DNA of 28,386 nucleotides, taken from positions 1-28,386 of IMG/VR virus record IMGVR_UViG_3300050821_000071. One strand, 5' to 3'. This stretch comes from a virus. This document shows, in pieces, positions 1-7,632 of this stretch; the stretch's first letter is position 1, and each line of letters begins with the position of its first letter. Both the position numbers and the translations under genes were made by a program. The notes beneath the pieces were generated by a model. It was not told where the DNA came from. It searched no databases and was given only the letters and a program-made list of their open reading frames with translations.

Positions 1-248
1 CCGTTACGACCATAGAAGAGCATACCCCTGCCGATATTACTACGATCCTCTGGGAACAGTCCAGCCTTCGCACGCTTCTCTGACACGAAATGGTCAGTGA
101 ACTCATCTACGAACAACTCCGCAGCCGCGCGAGCCTTGCGACCAGTGCCGTGCGGATGATCGTAGGCATCGAAACGCATTCCACGGAACTTGATTGGAAT
201 CCTGGATCGATCCCACTTGTTCGCGTAGAACTCATACGGCATCTCCAT
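1..248 (-). CDS. P-loop ATPase, probable DnaC-like helicase loader (3' end cut by window edge)
   Basis: Open minus-strand frame of 82 complete codons that runs off the left edge. It starts MEMPYEFYANKW and reaches the stretch GRGMLFYGRNG, where GRNG fits the first half of a Walker A loop (GxxGxGK[ST]). The rest of the loop and all catalytic motifs lie outside the window. A basic, helical N-terminal part followed by an FxxEDRxxxGRGxLFYG entry into the P-loop is typical of DnaC/IstB-type AAA+ helicase loaders, which place the replicative helicase on DNA. The start is the ATG at 248, preceded by GGAAG; a second in-frame ATG at 242 is too close to a GGAG. It overlaps the end of the upstream gene by 17 bases, as expected in this compact early cluster. 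The P-loop call is fairly sure; helicase loader rather than another AAA+ ATPase is inference. Confidence 0.6.
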   Translation of the reverse strand, partial: MEMPYEFYANKWDRSRIPIKFRGMRFDAYDHPHGTGRKARAAAELFVDEFTDHFVSEKRAKAGLFPEDRSNIGRGMLFYGRN

Positions 249-606
249 ACTTATCTTCCCACTCCTTCTCTAGCTTTGCCCACTTGTCCTCAGTGGGTGC
301 TGGACTGAGCCTAGCATGGATCTGTTCCAGGCGATAGAGGAAGTCTTTCCAGCCTGGATTCTTACCACGCAGGGATGCATCGCTCATGTACAGATCAATG
401 CACTTCTGTATCTTGTCCTCGTCAACCTTACCCTTCCAGCGGTTGAGCTGAGCTGCGAGAGCAACAAGATTAACCATAGCAAAGCCTGACCATTCAGCAC
501 GATCGAATTGCTTCTTAAAGTACTTGGCCAGGTTCATTCCACTAAACGAAACTACGGGGACCTCCTCTTCGGAAGATCCCCATAGCTCCTTGTATAAATC
601 ACTCAA
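232..606 (-). CDS. Hypothetical helical protein, possible replication accessory protein
   Basis: A 124-residue protein using a TTG start at 606, with GGGAGA just upstream. The TTG overlaps the TGA of the preceding small gene (TTGA), so translation is probably coupled. The sequence is mostly alpha-helical, with a central KYFKKQFDRAEW segment and later NPGWKDFLYRLEQIHARL, and an acidic N-terminal stretch EEEVPVV. I do not recognise a family with certainty. The pattern of short helices with conserved-looking Trp and Phe, next to a probable helicase loader, resembles small primosome-associated proteins of phages, but that is only context. No catalytic motif, signal peptide or membrane segment is visible. 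Base use is like that of the neighbours. Confidence 0.7.
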   Translation of the reverse strand: MSDLYKELWGSSEEEVPVVSFSGMNLAKYFKKQFDRAEWSGFAMVNLVALAAQLNRWKGKVDEDKIQKCIDLYMSDASLRGKNPGWKDFLYRLEQIHARLSPAPTEDKWAKLEKEWEDKYGDAV

Positions 607-704
607 CTAGTTCTCCCGAACAATGAAAACAATGCGATGAGTACGAGAACTGGTGACAACATACAGCAAGTTCCCACAAACATCATCAGTGCAATATGAA
701 GCAT
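603..704 (-). CDS. Small membrane protein, 33 residues
   Basis: A small ORF between two larger genes. The ATG at 704 shares one base with the TAA of the upstream gene (TAATG), and its TGA overlaps the TTG start of the downstream gene, so it exactly fills the gap. A GAGGT sits six bases before the ATG. The product is nearly all hydrophobic: it begins MLHIALMMFVGTCCM, has a single predicted membrane segment through SPVLVLIALFSLF, and ends GRTS. Precise start and stop overlaps on both sides are the main evidence that it is real. Function is unknown; a single-pass phage membrane peptide is all that can be said. Confidence 0.55.
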   Translation of the reverse strand: MLHIALMMFVGTCCMLSPVLVLIALFSLFGRTS

Positions 705-997
705 TACTTGACCTCGCTATGAACTATACGAATACGCATCGTGACATCAGTGGGCTGTCCATCCTCGTACAGAACAAGGAAGTTCTTAAGGATGTACTCC
801 CACTTCAACGGCTCGATACCAGGAAAGGACTCACGGTAGTCATACTTGCCCATCTCCTGTGCGAGCTTGAAGCTATCATACAACTCATTGCCTGGGAACT
901 CATCCCACTCCTGGTGAAGCACCTCAAAGACATGTTCCTTAGTTATAGACACTGGTGTACCCCGGCTCCCAAGGGAAGGTAACTCCGTCACCTTCAT
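704..997 (-). CDS. Hypothetical protein
   Basis: A protein of up to 97 residues, acidic and aromatic-rich, with segments such as HQEWDEFPGNELYDSF and KWEYILKNFLVLYEDG. The ATG at 997 would give a 59-base overlap with the upstream gene, much longer than the 1-17 base overlaps elsewhere in this cluster, and no good ribosome binding site precedes it. A GTG at 952, preceded by GGGG, would give an 82-residue protein and a short overlap, so the start is unresolved. No family is recognised and no motif is visible. The next gene begins at its stop codon (TAATG). Its place suggests co-transcription with the replication-like genes further left. Confidence 0.6.
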   Translation of the reverse strand: MKVTELPSLGSRGTPVSITKEHVFEVLHQEWDEFPGNELYDSFKLAQEMGKYDYRESFPGIEPLKWEYILKNFLVLYEDGQPTDVTMRIRIVHSEVK

Positions 998-1190
998 GAC
1001 TATTCAAACGCTCAGCAACTACCTCAGCCAGCTCTAGAGACAGGTGATTACCGTTGTACTCCTTAGGAACACGAATTCCCTTAAGAGTATCCACTACCCA
1101 GAAGCGCCACGGGTACTCCAGAGTGTCTTCAACGATAAAGCGAATGGGGATGGGAGCTACATAAGGCTTAGTCTTCTTGAATTTAAACAT
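939..1190 (-). CDS. Hypothetical protein, 83 residues
   Basis: Starts at the ATG at 1190 (MFKFKKTKPYV), eight bases after GGGAG. The frame is also open upstream of this ATG, but the longer version would overlap the DUF3310 remnant and lacks a ribosome site. The remnant's stop overlaps this start (ATGTTTAA), a normal coupled junction. The protein has a basic N-terminus, a beta-rich middle (IRFIVEDTLEYPWRFWVVD) and a short helix LELAEVVAERLNS. The pattern of a Trp-Val-Asp strand followed by an Ala/Glu helix ending in LN is frequent in short phage proteins of unknown role. No function is assigned. Confidence 0.65.
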   Translation of the reverse strand: MFKFKKTKPYVAPIPIRFIVEDTLEYPWRFWVVDTLKGIRVPKEYNGNHLSLELAEVVAERLNSHEGDGVTFPWEPGYTSVYN

Positions 1191-1358
1191 TCTGCTCCCT
1201 CTCAATGATGCGCTCAATGTAGTGGATAGCCTTCTTCAAGTCTTCCACGCCGTTCTTATCCTTTCGTAGAAGTCAAGACCGTATGCATCAATGATGTCCC
1301 ACGGCTGATAGACATGCTTGGTGTAATGATTGCCGCCAACTTGCATACGATCAGCCAT
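1183..1358 (-). pseudogene. DUF3310-family gene broken by an internal deletion and frameshift
   Basis: The 5' part starts at the ATG at 1358 behind a strong AGGAGG and reads MADRMQVGGNHYTKHVYQPW then DIIDAYGLDFYE, the start of a DUF3310 protein (a small phage family of unknown function). That frame then degenerates to RIRTAWKT and stops at 1236. The rest of the family pattern continues in another frame as LRKDKNGVEDLKKAIHYIER, ending at a TAA that overlaps the next gene's ATG as an intact gene should. The expected central piece, roughly GNxxKYL, is missing. The junction lies at CTACGA, which would occur at both ends of the lost segment (TTC TAC GAA for FYE; CTA CGA for LR). Total length is 176 bases, not a multiple of three. 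It could also be an assembly error. Confidence 0.7.
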
Positions 1359-2463
1359 TGCGAACCTCCTCAACCAGAGCGGCGTAGGTACGGATAGTAC
1401 GAGAGAACGCGTCACCCATGCTGGCAATGTTCTCGCCGAGCTCAACAATCAGTTCGTCACGACGCAACTCTACAGCAGAGGGACGAGCCTTTGCAACATC
1501 GTTCCAAATCTCCTCAGTCGTCACAGGGATCAGCTTCGGAGCAATATCCACAGTGGCGGACAGCTTGAATCCCTGGTTGTCAGTAGGAGTCTCAACCCCC
1601 AGCAGCTCATCAAAAGTCTTTACACCCTCAGGACCAATCTCAGTCACGATCTTAGGCTGTGCCTTGTCACGTGCAACCGCATCAGCAACAAGCTTGTCAA
1701 GACCTGTAAGTGGCTCATCAAGCTTGCCGCACTTGTAGCACACCAGAGGATCGGTGTCCTTCTGATCATCCGCTCGGTAGAAATAGTGAACGCACTCAGC
1801 GTCCATCTCAGACACTACAGCACCCAGCTTGGGCTCAGGTGCCACTGTCTTCTTCGCAGGAGCCTTACGGGGCGCTACAGCCTTCTTAGCAGCCTTCTCA
1901 GCAAGCTCATTCTCTGCAAGCCGCTTCTCAGCAGACTCACGAAGGATACGCTCATCAGTGGACTCGTAACCCTCAAAGACATCAGCCATAAACTCCGCGT
2001 TCAGAGTCTCAAGCCAGGTGTAGTTCTTAGCCTCGCACAGGATCTCAAGATCCGAGAGGTTGTGATCACCCTGAGTGTACACAGACTCCTTGTTGTAGGT
2101 CATGATGAAGACAACCTCGTCGCCAGCCTTCTGGCGCTCAAGCAGAAGCTCAAAGCTCTTCGCAAGAGTCTCGTGCTCAGTGTCCAGACGGATGATGTCA
2201 TCAAGAACCGAAAGCTCCTTGGTCATGCCAGCACCCAGGGTCTGGACAACCTGAACATCCGCCTCAACATCGATAGCCCAGTCCACCATGAAGCGCATCC
2301 CAGGAGTGGGACGGTTCATAATCGGAATGATCAGTCGAACCTCCCGACCGTTCATAGGACCGAACACCCAGTCGTCAAGCTCCTCTCGCAGAGTAGCCTT
2401 GGAAATCTTCCCAGTACCTGCAACCATGATGGTCAGGTCCTTAGAGAAGTCGCGGTCAGTCAT
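1351..2463 (-). CDS. Unknown protein: alpha/beta N-domain, Lys/Ala linker, zinc motif, helical C-domain
   Basis: A 370-residue protein starting at the ATG at 2463 behind GGAGG; the frame extends to a TTG at 2475, but that would place the ribosome site inside the gene. Residues 9-125 look like an alternating beta/alpha fold beginning LTIMVAGTGKISKATL, a glycine turn reminiscent of nucleotide-binding Rossmann or SLOG-type folds; it is not a complete Walker A. Residues 168-212 are a charged helix running into an Ala/Lys/Pro linker (KKAVAPRKAPAKK). A probable zinc site follows: C224, H226, C242, C245. The C-terminus is helical. Related-looking phage proteins are usually annotated only as hypothetical. 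The stop overlaps the ATG of the DUF3310 remnant (ATGGCTGA). Function unknown; nucleotide or nucleic-acid binding is inference. Confidence 0.8.
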   Translation of the reverse strand: MTDRDFSKDLTIMVAGTGKISKATLREELDDWVFGPMNGREVRLIIPIMNRPTPGMRFMVDWAIDVEADVQVVQTLGAGMTKELSVLDDIIRLDTEHETLAKSFELLLERQKAGDEVVFIMTYNKESVYTQGDHNLSDLEILCEAKNYTWLETLNAEFMADVFEGYESTDERILRESAEKRLAENELAEKAAKKAVAPRKAPAKKTVAPEPKLGAVVSEMDAECVHYFYRADDQKDTDPLVCYKCGKLDEPLTGLDKLVADAVARDKAQPKIVTEIGPEGVKTFDELLGVETPTDNQGFKLSATVDIAPKLIPVTTEEIWNDVAKARPSAVELRRDELIVELGENIASMGDAFSRTIRTYAALVEEVRNG

Positions 2464-2473
2464 GTTTCCCTCC

Positions 2474-2513
2474 AAAAGTAAAACCTCGTTGGCAGTAACT
2501 TAGACCAACGAGG
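2474..2513 (-). terminator. Intrinsic terminator downstream of the small membrane gene
   Basis: A perfect 9-bp GC-rich inverted repeat, CCTCGTTGG at 2484-2492 and CCAACGAGG at 2505-2513, with a 12-base loop. On the minus strand it is followed by TTTTACTTTT and then the GGAGG of the next gene. This is a typical Rho-independent terminator shape. Because there is almost no room for a promoter before the next gene, it may be a leaky attenuator rather than a full stop. Confidence 0.6.
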
Positions 2514-2521
2514 CTGAGGTG

Positions 2522-2770
2522 TCAAGGCAGAGGCGGTAGGTTAGACTTGCGCTTCTGCGTTGGTGGCTTAGCTCGTTGGGTCGCTCTGGCGACGAGAAGA
2601 ACTATGCCACAGGGTGCTAGGCAAGTCAAGACGACTGTAGGTAGTAGGCTGAGACCATACGTAAGCGCAGGTAACAGGATGAAGATCAACCAGTCTGGCA
2701 AACTGTCAAGGTATGCGTTAAGGTAGATCCATATGTAGATGATCGATAGTGTCACGAGTAGTAGAGTCAT
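2522..2770 (-). CDS. Small membrane protein with two or three transmembrane segments
   Basis: An 82-residue ORF in the gap between the structural operon's terminator and a second terminator. The N-terminus (MTLLLVTLSIIYIWIYLNAY) is one membrane segment. Residues about 27-61 (WLIFILLPALTYGLSLLP, then a further hydrophobic stretch to VARA) make one or two more. The last 20 residues are basic and proline-rich (RATQRAKPPTQKRKSNLPPL). Small size, multiple membrane segments and a charged tail are holin-like, and lysis genes often follow tail genes, but no endolysin gene is visible beside it, so holin is only a possibility. The ATG at 2770 has no convincing ribosome site, which lowers confidence. 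Confidence 0.5.
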   Translation of the reverse strand: MTLLLVTLSIIYIWIYLNAYLDSLPDWLIFILLPALTYGLSLLPTVVLTCLAPCGIVLLVARATQRAKPPTQKRKSNLPPLP

Positions 2771-2823
2771 GAGCTGATGCTACCACACTTGACACGAAGG
2801 CAGATGCTGTGTACCCTTTTCTT

Positions 2824-2866
2824 TTATAAACAAAAAGAGAGATATAGATTATCTATATCTCTCTTT
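2824..2866 (-). terminator. Intrinsic terminator closing the structural operon
   Basis: A near-perfect hairpin directly after the stop codon at 2874. The arms AAAGAGAGATATAGAT (2834-2849) and ATCTATATCTCTCTTT (2851-2866) are exact complements around one central base; sterically the loop must take a few inner pairs. On the minus strand the second arm runs into TTTTTGTTT. A weaker T-rich tract on the other side could give some bidirectional activity, but no plus-strand gene needs it. Confidence 0.85.
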
Positions 2867-2873
2867 CTTAGTT

Positions 2874-5261
2874 TTATGAAACTGTAATAGGTTGAGCAAA
2901 TTGTAGATTATATGAAGAACCTAATGGAACTACATTAGGAAGAGCTACATTTAATCTATTCAACTTATTAGTGTAATTACTGTAGTAGTAAGACTTACCA
3001 GAAGGGGCAGTGTTTCCAGATTCCCATTGATAGTCAGCTCCAGCAGTATATCCATCGAAGTAAGGATTAGCCGTAGTAGATTCTTCCAGCATAATGTCAT
3101 CTACCCAAAAAGTGAAGTTCTCTCCTGCACCCACATAGTCCTGGTAATTCACATAGAAGAACAATCCCATATCAGGAAGCCCCTGGAAAGGAACTGTAAA
3201 TGTACCTGATATCTGAGTCCAACCGTTTACTGTATTACCTGCTGACTTAGCAGCATTTGTACTAATACCTGAAACTCCATTACCACTGGTACTGAAGTTC
3301 TGGTCTGCGCAAGTCATATAAATATCAGGACATCCTGTTCCCTGCTTTATCCAAGCGGAGATGGTGTACGTATGTCCTACCTTCAATCCCTGGATTACTG
3401 GAGTAGAACCTGAGCCTGAGAATCTGTAAGCAGTTCCTATTCCCATTTGGCTGGTGCTGTTACCCGCCCAAGTTCCTGACGGAGTTGTAAAGGTAACCTT
3501 TGCAGATCCCAGTGAATTGGTACCTACAGTGTTGTCCCACGATAATGTGACAGGACTTGGAGTTCCGGTGGTATTGGTGTTTATCTGTGAGTATAGATTG
3601 ACATTAGTATTGAATCCACCATTCCACACATAGTTGACGCGATCAGCCTTGACATTCACATTCATAGTATTAGGTTGGTTGAATGTTGTAGGGATATCAA
3701 AGTTGTAAAGTTGTGCACCTGTAATACTGTGACCACTTACATAAACATTCTCTATAAGTGAGGAAGGGTTTTGAATAATCGGTACAACTGCTACCCAAGC
3801 AGCAGAAGTTCCTGGAGCTGCTAGCTGTACTGTGGCTGTCTGCCAGACATTCCCACCAGGATGTGTGTAGGCGTTAGGCATAGCAATAGCACTAGTCAAG
3901 TTGAAACTGGAGGAATAGAAGAGCGCTAGCGCTCCCCATACTGTTCCTACTCTAGCTGTTGCAATAGATACAGATGCGAAAAGCTGCTCGCTCAGTCCTC
4001 CATTGATACGGGTAGGAATCATTCCCGCAGCAGTTGGATAAATGTAATATGAGAGAACTCCTGAGACAGTTACTGGTGAAGAACTGCTTGTAATCAGACC
4101 AGAATACTGTCCACTAAGCGGATTAGCAGTCGAACGAGTTACCGTTTGAGTCCCCGGACCTGGGGCAAAATAAGTTCCGGTTACGTAGTTAGCGATATTC
4201 GGATTGTATCTGTTCTTGAATCCTGGAGTGAATTCCATTTGAGCTAGCGTCATGAAATTGTTAGTTGTATCGCCATTAGTCAGTGTGAACAATGATTGAG
4301 CATCCCTGGCTGCTGGGAAGTAGCTGCCATCTCTATATACAGATGGCACAGAGAAAGCATTGTTCGCACGAATCCATGACGTAGTTGGATTGGATACAGG
4401 AACTGTGGGAGGTTGCAGATATCCACCAGTCTGTGTAGTAATGACTGGATCAATATCTTCTGGGACACTGGAGAATCCGAAGTCCGTAAGACCTCCCTCA
4501 GGGATGCCCAGAGAGGCTGTGAACTTGGCTGAGACACCGAACTTGCCATACGTCGTACCGGACAGCGCTAGAGGGTTTGTAACCTGTGCTAGACCCCATG
4601 CAGAGGCTGTGTTGGTGGTTGTAGCGGAGAGCTGTAGTGTGGTTCCTGGCAAGTTGACATGAGAGATCAGCGCATATTGTCCTGAGTTCTCACTGCCATT
4701 GAAACCAGCGAAGAACATAATGCTTACATCAGTAGCGTCCCAGGTGTACGGAACGTTGCCCAGTTCTGTCCATGTAGATCCATCAGGAGATGCATCGAAG
4801 TGGAACAGAATTCCGTCATTGCGAATTCTCCAGTAAGCATGTGCCACTGGATCGTATGTAGGCATAGCAGATGAAGGAAGAACAATCTGATTGTTGTTCG
4901 CTCCGAAAGCACTGAATACACCAGAAGGGCCTACTGACATCTCTACGAAGTTCAGTGCATCAAACTTCACCAGCAGTGCAGTCTGAATAGATCCGCCGCC
5001 CGCAGGTGCGGGTACGATCTTTGCAAAGAAACTATCGTAAGAGATGTCGTAGGCTGTAGCACCTACAAAGCTGGGAGTAGAAGTAGCCTCAACAAAGGGA
5101 AGACCCGTTACCGGATCTATCCCATAGCTACCGCTGTTGGTGTTCCATTGGGGATTGAGCAGTTCAAAGGTACCGCCATAACCACCAGAGCCGAATCCAA
5201 AGGCTCCATAACCATCAGGTAGGAACACATCGATAATAGTGTGAGCCTTTTTGTTTGCCAT
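2874..5261 (-). CDS. Large minor tail protein with jelly-roll carbohydrate-binding domains
   Basis: A 795-residue protein, the last gene of the structural operon. After a glycine-rich start (to about residue 30), residues 65-205 look like a concanavalin/laminin-G type beta-sandwich (VKFDALNFVEMSVG, WRIRNDGILFHFDAS). Two further sandwiches follow, about 375-525 and 537-728. The last resembles CBM_4_9 modules, with NYVWNGGF at its start, GHTYTISAWIKQG in the middle and FTFWVDDIMLE at its end. It is followed by NPYFDGYTAGADYQWE and a short tail, an arrangement familiar from actinobacteriophage minor tail proteins. It most likely contributes to host-surface sugar binding at the tail tip or baseplate. 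It starts four bases after its SD-containing upstream neighbour's last codons (AGGAG, then TAAATG). The family type is well supported; the ligand is unknown. Confidence 0.8.
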   Translation of the reverse strand: MANKKAHTIIDVFLPDGYGAFGFGSGGYGGTFELLNPQWNTNSGSYGIDPVTGLPFVEATSTPSFVGATAYDISYDSFFAKIVPAPAGGGSIQTALLVKFDALNFVEMSVGPSGVFSAFGANNNQIVLPSSAMPTYDPVAHAYWRIRNDGILFHFDASPDGSTWTELGNVPYTWDATDVSIMFFAGFNGSENSGQYALISHVNLPGTTLQLSATTTNTASAWGLAQVTNPLALSGTTYGKFGVSAKFTASLGIPEGGLTDFGFSSVPEDIDPVITTQTGGYLQPPTVPVSNPTTSWIRANNAFSVPSVYRDGSYFPAARDAQSLFTLTNGDTTNNFMTLAQMEFTPGFKNRYNPNIANYVTGTYFAPGPGTQTVTRSTANPLSGQYSGLITSSSSPVTVSGVLSYYIYPTAAGMIPTRINGGLSEQLFASVSIATARVGTVWGALALFYSSSFNLTSAIAMPNAYTHPGGNVWQTATVQLAAPGTSAAWVAVVPIIQNPSSLIENVYVSGHSITGAQLYNFDIPTTFNQPNTMNVNVKADRVNYVWNGGFNTNVNLYSQINTNTTGTPSPVTLSWDNTVGTNSLGSAKVTFTTPSGTWAGNSTSQMGIGTAYRFSGSGSTPVIQGLKVGHTYTISAWIKQGTGCPDIYMTCADQNFSTSGNGVSGISTNAAKSAGNTVNGWTQISGTFTVPFQGLPDMGLFFYVNYQDYVGAGENFTFWVDDIMLEESTTANPYFDGYTAGADYQWESGNTAPSGKSYYYSNYTNKLNRLNVALPNVVPLGSSYNLQFAQPITVS

Positions 5262-7622
5262 TTACAATGCTCCTGTTGCTGAATACTTTTGCATGACACC
5301 TGCGAAGGTACCAGAGGACGGTCCACCAGTATTTAGTCTACCGATTTCAGTAAGAGTACCCTTGCCGTCTCTGGCATAGGCGTAGACCACAATGAAACCA
5401 GCAGAGAAGATATCTACTACCATTCGATCCCCAGTGTTGAGGCGTGTCCAGCTAAGCATCTTGGTTCCTACTCCAGCGACTACCTTCCACAGGCTTTGTC
5501 TAGTAGCGTACCAGAAATTATTGGCATCTACCCAAGCAAAGATAAGACCATGAGTCTTATGTGCTGTATCCATATAGTCACTGCCAAATGTAATACAGTA
5601 TCTACCCAAAAGCTGTGACAGCGTTAGCAATGAATATGCATATGTAGTAGTACCAATGATTGTCTGATTAGGACAAGCCATTCCAAAACTTGTGAACCAA
5701 GAGCCTGCTGTAGATGGTGTGGATGCCCACGGGGCATTGCCTACCAGTCCGTAGCTCACAATACTTGGCTCAGAGGTACCGTTCAGACTCGCGTAGTCGT
5801 TCTGGAATCTGGCAACGAAACCTGTGCCCACCTGAATAGGAGATCCAAATCCATTGGTGTAGAAGTTTCTGATCTGGATACCATTGGCATCATAGAACTG
5901 AACAGCAGACGAAGCAGTAGATGTACCGTTAGCACTAGCAGCCTTGGAGAAGTATGCAGAGCTGTTGATCATAGCCTGAGAAGGACCAAGAGCAATCCAG
6001 TACTTGCTTGAATAGTAGAACCCGCCTGGTTGCTGGTTTATATGATTCAATGCACATTGGTAGATATTACCGTTGAACTGAACTTGCTGACCAGTTGTGT
6101 ATCTGACTGTTGCATTCCAGGAGATAGGTTCAACAAGAGGAGCACCATCCTTGACAAGGTTGGGGCTTGCAGGTTCGTTGATTCCCTGATAGAAGAACGC
6201 CAGCCAGAAGGAACTGTTAGTTCCTGGTGTAATAGCACCATAGGGAGTACCCGGACCAGACGGCTTAGCGGCTCTGTAATAAATTCCGCCTGACAGTACG
6301 TAATTATTCACTACATAATTAGTACCCGATGAATAGTTCGGGGTATTAATTCCTGAGGTGGACTGGAATGTAATAGGTCCAGTGCCTACTCTTACTGCCA
6401 AGGAATTGACATTGAATACAGAACTTGAAATAGGACTGATCTGTCCTGTCATGACTCCATTGAAAGAGGAACCCACTGTTGGTAGACTCCATGTGGAGTA
6501 ACCACCTGTCTGAGGATTCAGAAGTGTGGCTGTGTCAATGACATTGATCTGAACCTGCCAGTAAGTATTGCTGGTGTTAGTTCCTGTTGGGGACTGGCTG
6601 TTTCCAGTAGATTGCTGTAGCGCCTTGTAGTTGTAGTTGTTTAATTGTACCAACGAGTTAGTTGCGTACGTAGTATTGGCGTTCCAAATCGGGTACAACG
6701 GATGCACGAAGTTGGACTGGTCTCCAGATACGTAGAGATTGGAAGCTTCGGATATAGCAGAGTCCCAACCAGCCAGTTGTGCAATCACATTGTGAATGCT
6801 TTGTGGTTCTCCACGTAGCTGGTAGTTGGTAGTGGCAGTCTTGATACGCTGACGACGATCCTGAGGAGAGGACATGTAATCAGTGGCAATACCTAGTTGA
6901 TGTCCCAGAATATCCAGATCAGAAGCAGACACTACGTCTGGATTGTTTATATTGAGAAAGCTGTCGTATCGGTTCTTTAGCATATCCACACCAAAGCCGA
7001 CAACATTCAAGTAATGCTGCAAGGATGGATTGTCTACAGCAGTGTTGCCAAAGGTATCCGATCCTGCAATCTTATAAGGTTGAGGAGTTCTGGTGTACAG
7101 AAGAGAACCGTAACCTTCATTGGCCATAGCCAGTGTTGCTGCATAACCAGCGGGAAACCACACAGGAATATATGGTCCGGTTGCCCACCACACGCCACCA
7201 GGAAATGGTGTGTTGTTTGTGTTGGAACCCTGCAAGCTGGTCCAGTACTCGCCTTGGTAAAGTACCTGAGCGTTAGCTGGATATGTTGTGCCATTGTTCC
7301 ATGCAGCAGTCTCAGCAGCGATAAAGATGGTGTAGTAGTAAATTGTACCCAGAGTAAGACCTGCGTCGTCATAGGTCTTCTGAATAGTACTAGGTGTGAA
7401 TTGCTGTAGAAGTACGCCATCTGCTGGAGTAGCCGCATAGCCGTACGGACTACGTACAAGATTCAATAGCTTCCAGGAGGTTGCGTTAGGTGCAGCCCAC
7501 TGTAGTGTAATCTCTCCGTAGTCCGCTTGAGTAGCTGTAAAAGGAGCGACGCTAAAGTCAGTAGGCTGAGAATATCCATAGAAGGGAACTCCATAGATAT
7601 CTACGCCAAAGCCTTGGCTCAT
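5262..7622 (-). CDS. Tail protein I (P2 gpI-like) expanded with Fn3, CBM5/12-like repeats and a lectin-like end
   Basis: A 786-residue protein. Residues 195-300 match the P2 gpI pattern (ASDLDILGHQLGIATDYM, then DRRQRIKTATTNYQLRG and SIHNVIAQLAGW), a baseplate protein linking the wedge to fibres. Around it are added modules: an Fn3-like domain at 22-105; four short repeats with the aromatic pattern of CBM5/12 chitin or cellulose-binding modules (W-N/Y-x-x-Y-x-x-x-x-x-V near the start and YW or FW near the end) at about 106-150, 311-358, 427-476 and 499-546; and a laminin-G/concanavalin-like C-terminus at 560-786 (GLIFAWVDANNFWYATR). P2 gpI itself is about 176 residues, so this is a large expansion. 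It lies downstream of J, as gpI usually does, with AAGGAG six bases before the ATG. Sugar-binding is inference from the folds. Confidence 0.8.
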   Translation of the reverse strand: MSQGFGVDIYGVPFYGYSQPTDFSVAPFTATQADYGEITLQWAAPNATSWKLLNLVRSPYGYAATPADGVLLQQFTPSTIQKTYDDAGLTLGTIYYYTIFIAAETAAWNNGTTYPANAQVLYQGEYWTSLQGSNTNNTPFPGGVWWATGPYIPVWFPAGYAATLAMANEGYGSLLYTRTPQPYKIAGSDTFGNTAVDNPSLQHYLNVVGFGVDMLKNRYDSFLNINNPDVVSASDLDILGHQLGIATDYMSSPQDRRQRIKTATTNYQLRGEPQSIHNVIAQLAGWDSAISEASNLYVSGDQSNFVHPLYPIWNANTTYATNSLVQLNNYNYKALQQSTGNSQSPTGTNTSNTYWQVQINVIDTATLLNPQTGGYSTWSLPTVGSSFNGVMTGQISPISSSVFNVNSLAVRVGTGPITFQSTSGINTPNYSSGTNYVVNNYVLSGGIYYRAAKPSGPGTPYGAITPGTNSSFWLAFFYQGINEPASPNLVKDGAPLVEPISWNATVRYTTGQQVQFNGNIYQCALNHINQQPGGFYYSSKYWIALGPSQAMINSSAYFSKAASANGTSTASSAVQFYDANGIQIRNFYTNGFGSPIQVGTGFVARFQNDYASLNGTSEPSIVSYGLVGNAPWASTPSTAGSWFTSFGMACPNQTIIGTTTYAYSLLTLSQLLGRYCITFGSDYMDTAHKTHGLIFAWVDANNFWYATRQSLWKVVAGVGTKMLSWTRLNTGDRMVVDIFSAGFIVVYAYARDGKGTLTEIGRLNTGGPSSGTFAGVMQKYSATGAL

Positions 7623-7632
7623 GCGTTACTCC

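Noticed and set aside
1330-2481. Long open plus-strand frame of 383 codons
   Set aside because: It lies entirely antisense to the minus-strand gene at 1351-2463, which has a ribosome site and coupled overlap with its neighbour. The plus-strand product is a Leu/Ser/Arg/His-rich sequence typical of an antisense shadow.
2789-2816. TTGACA on the plus strand as a promoter -35 box
   Set aside because: The hexamer 17 bases downstream is TACCCT, a poor -10, and transcription would run antisense into the structural operon with no plus-strand gene to serve.
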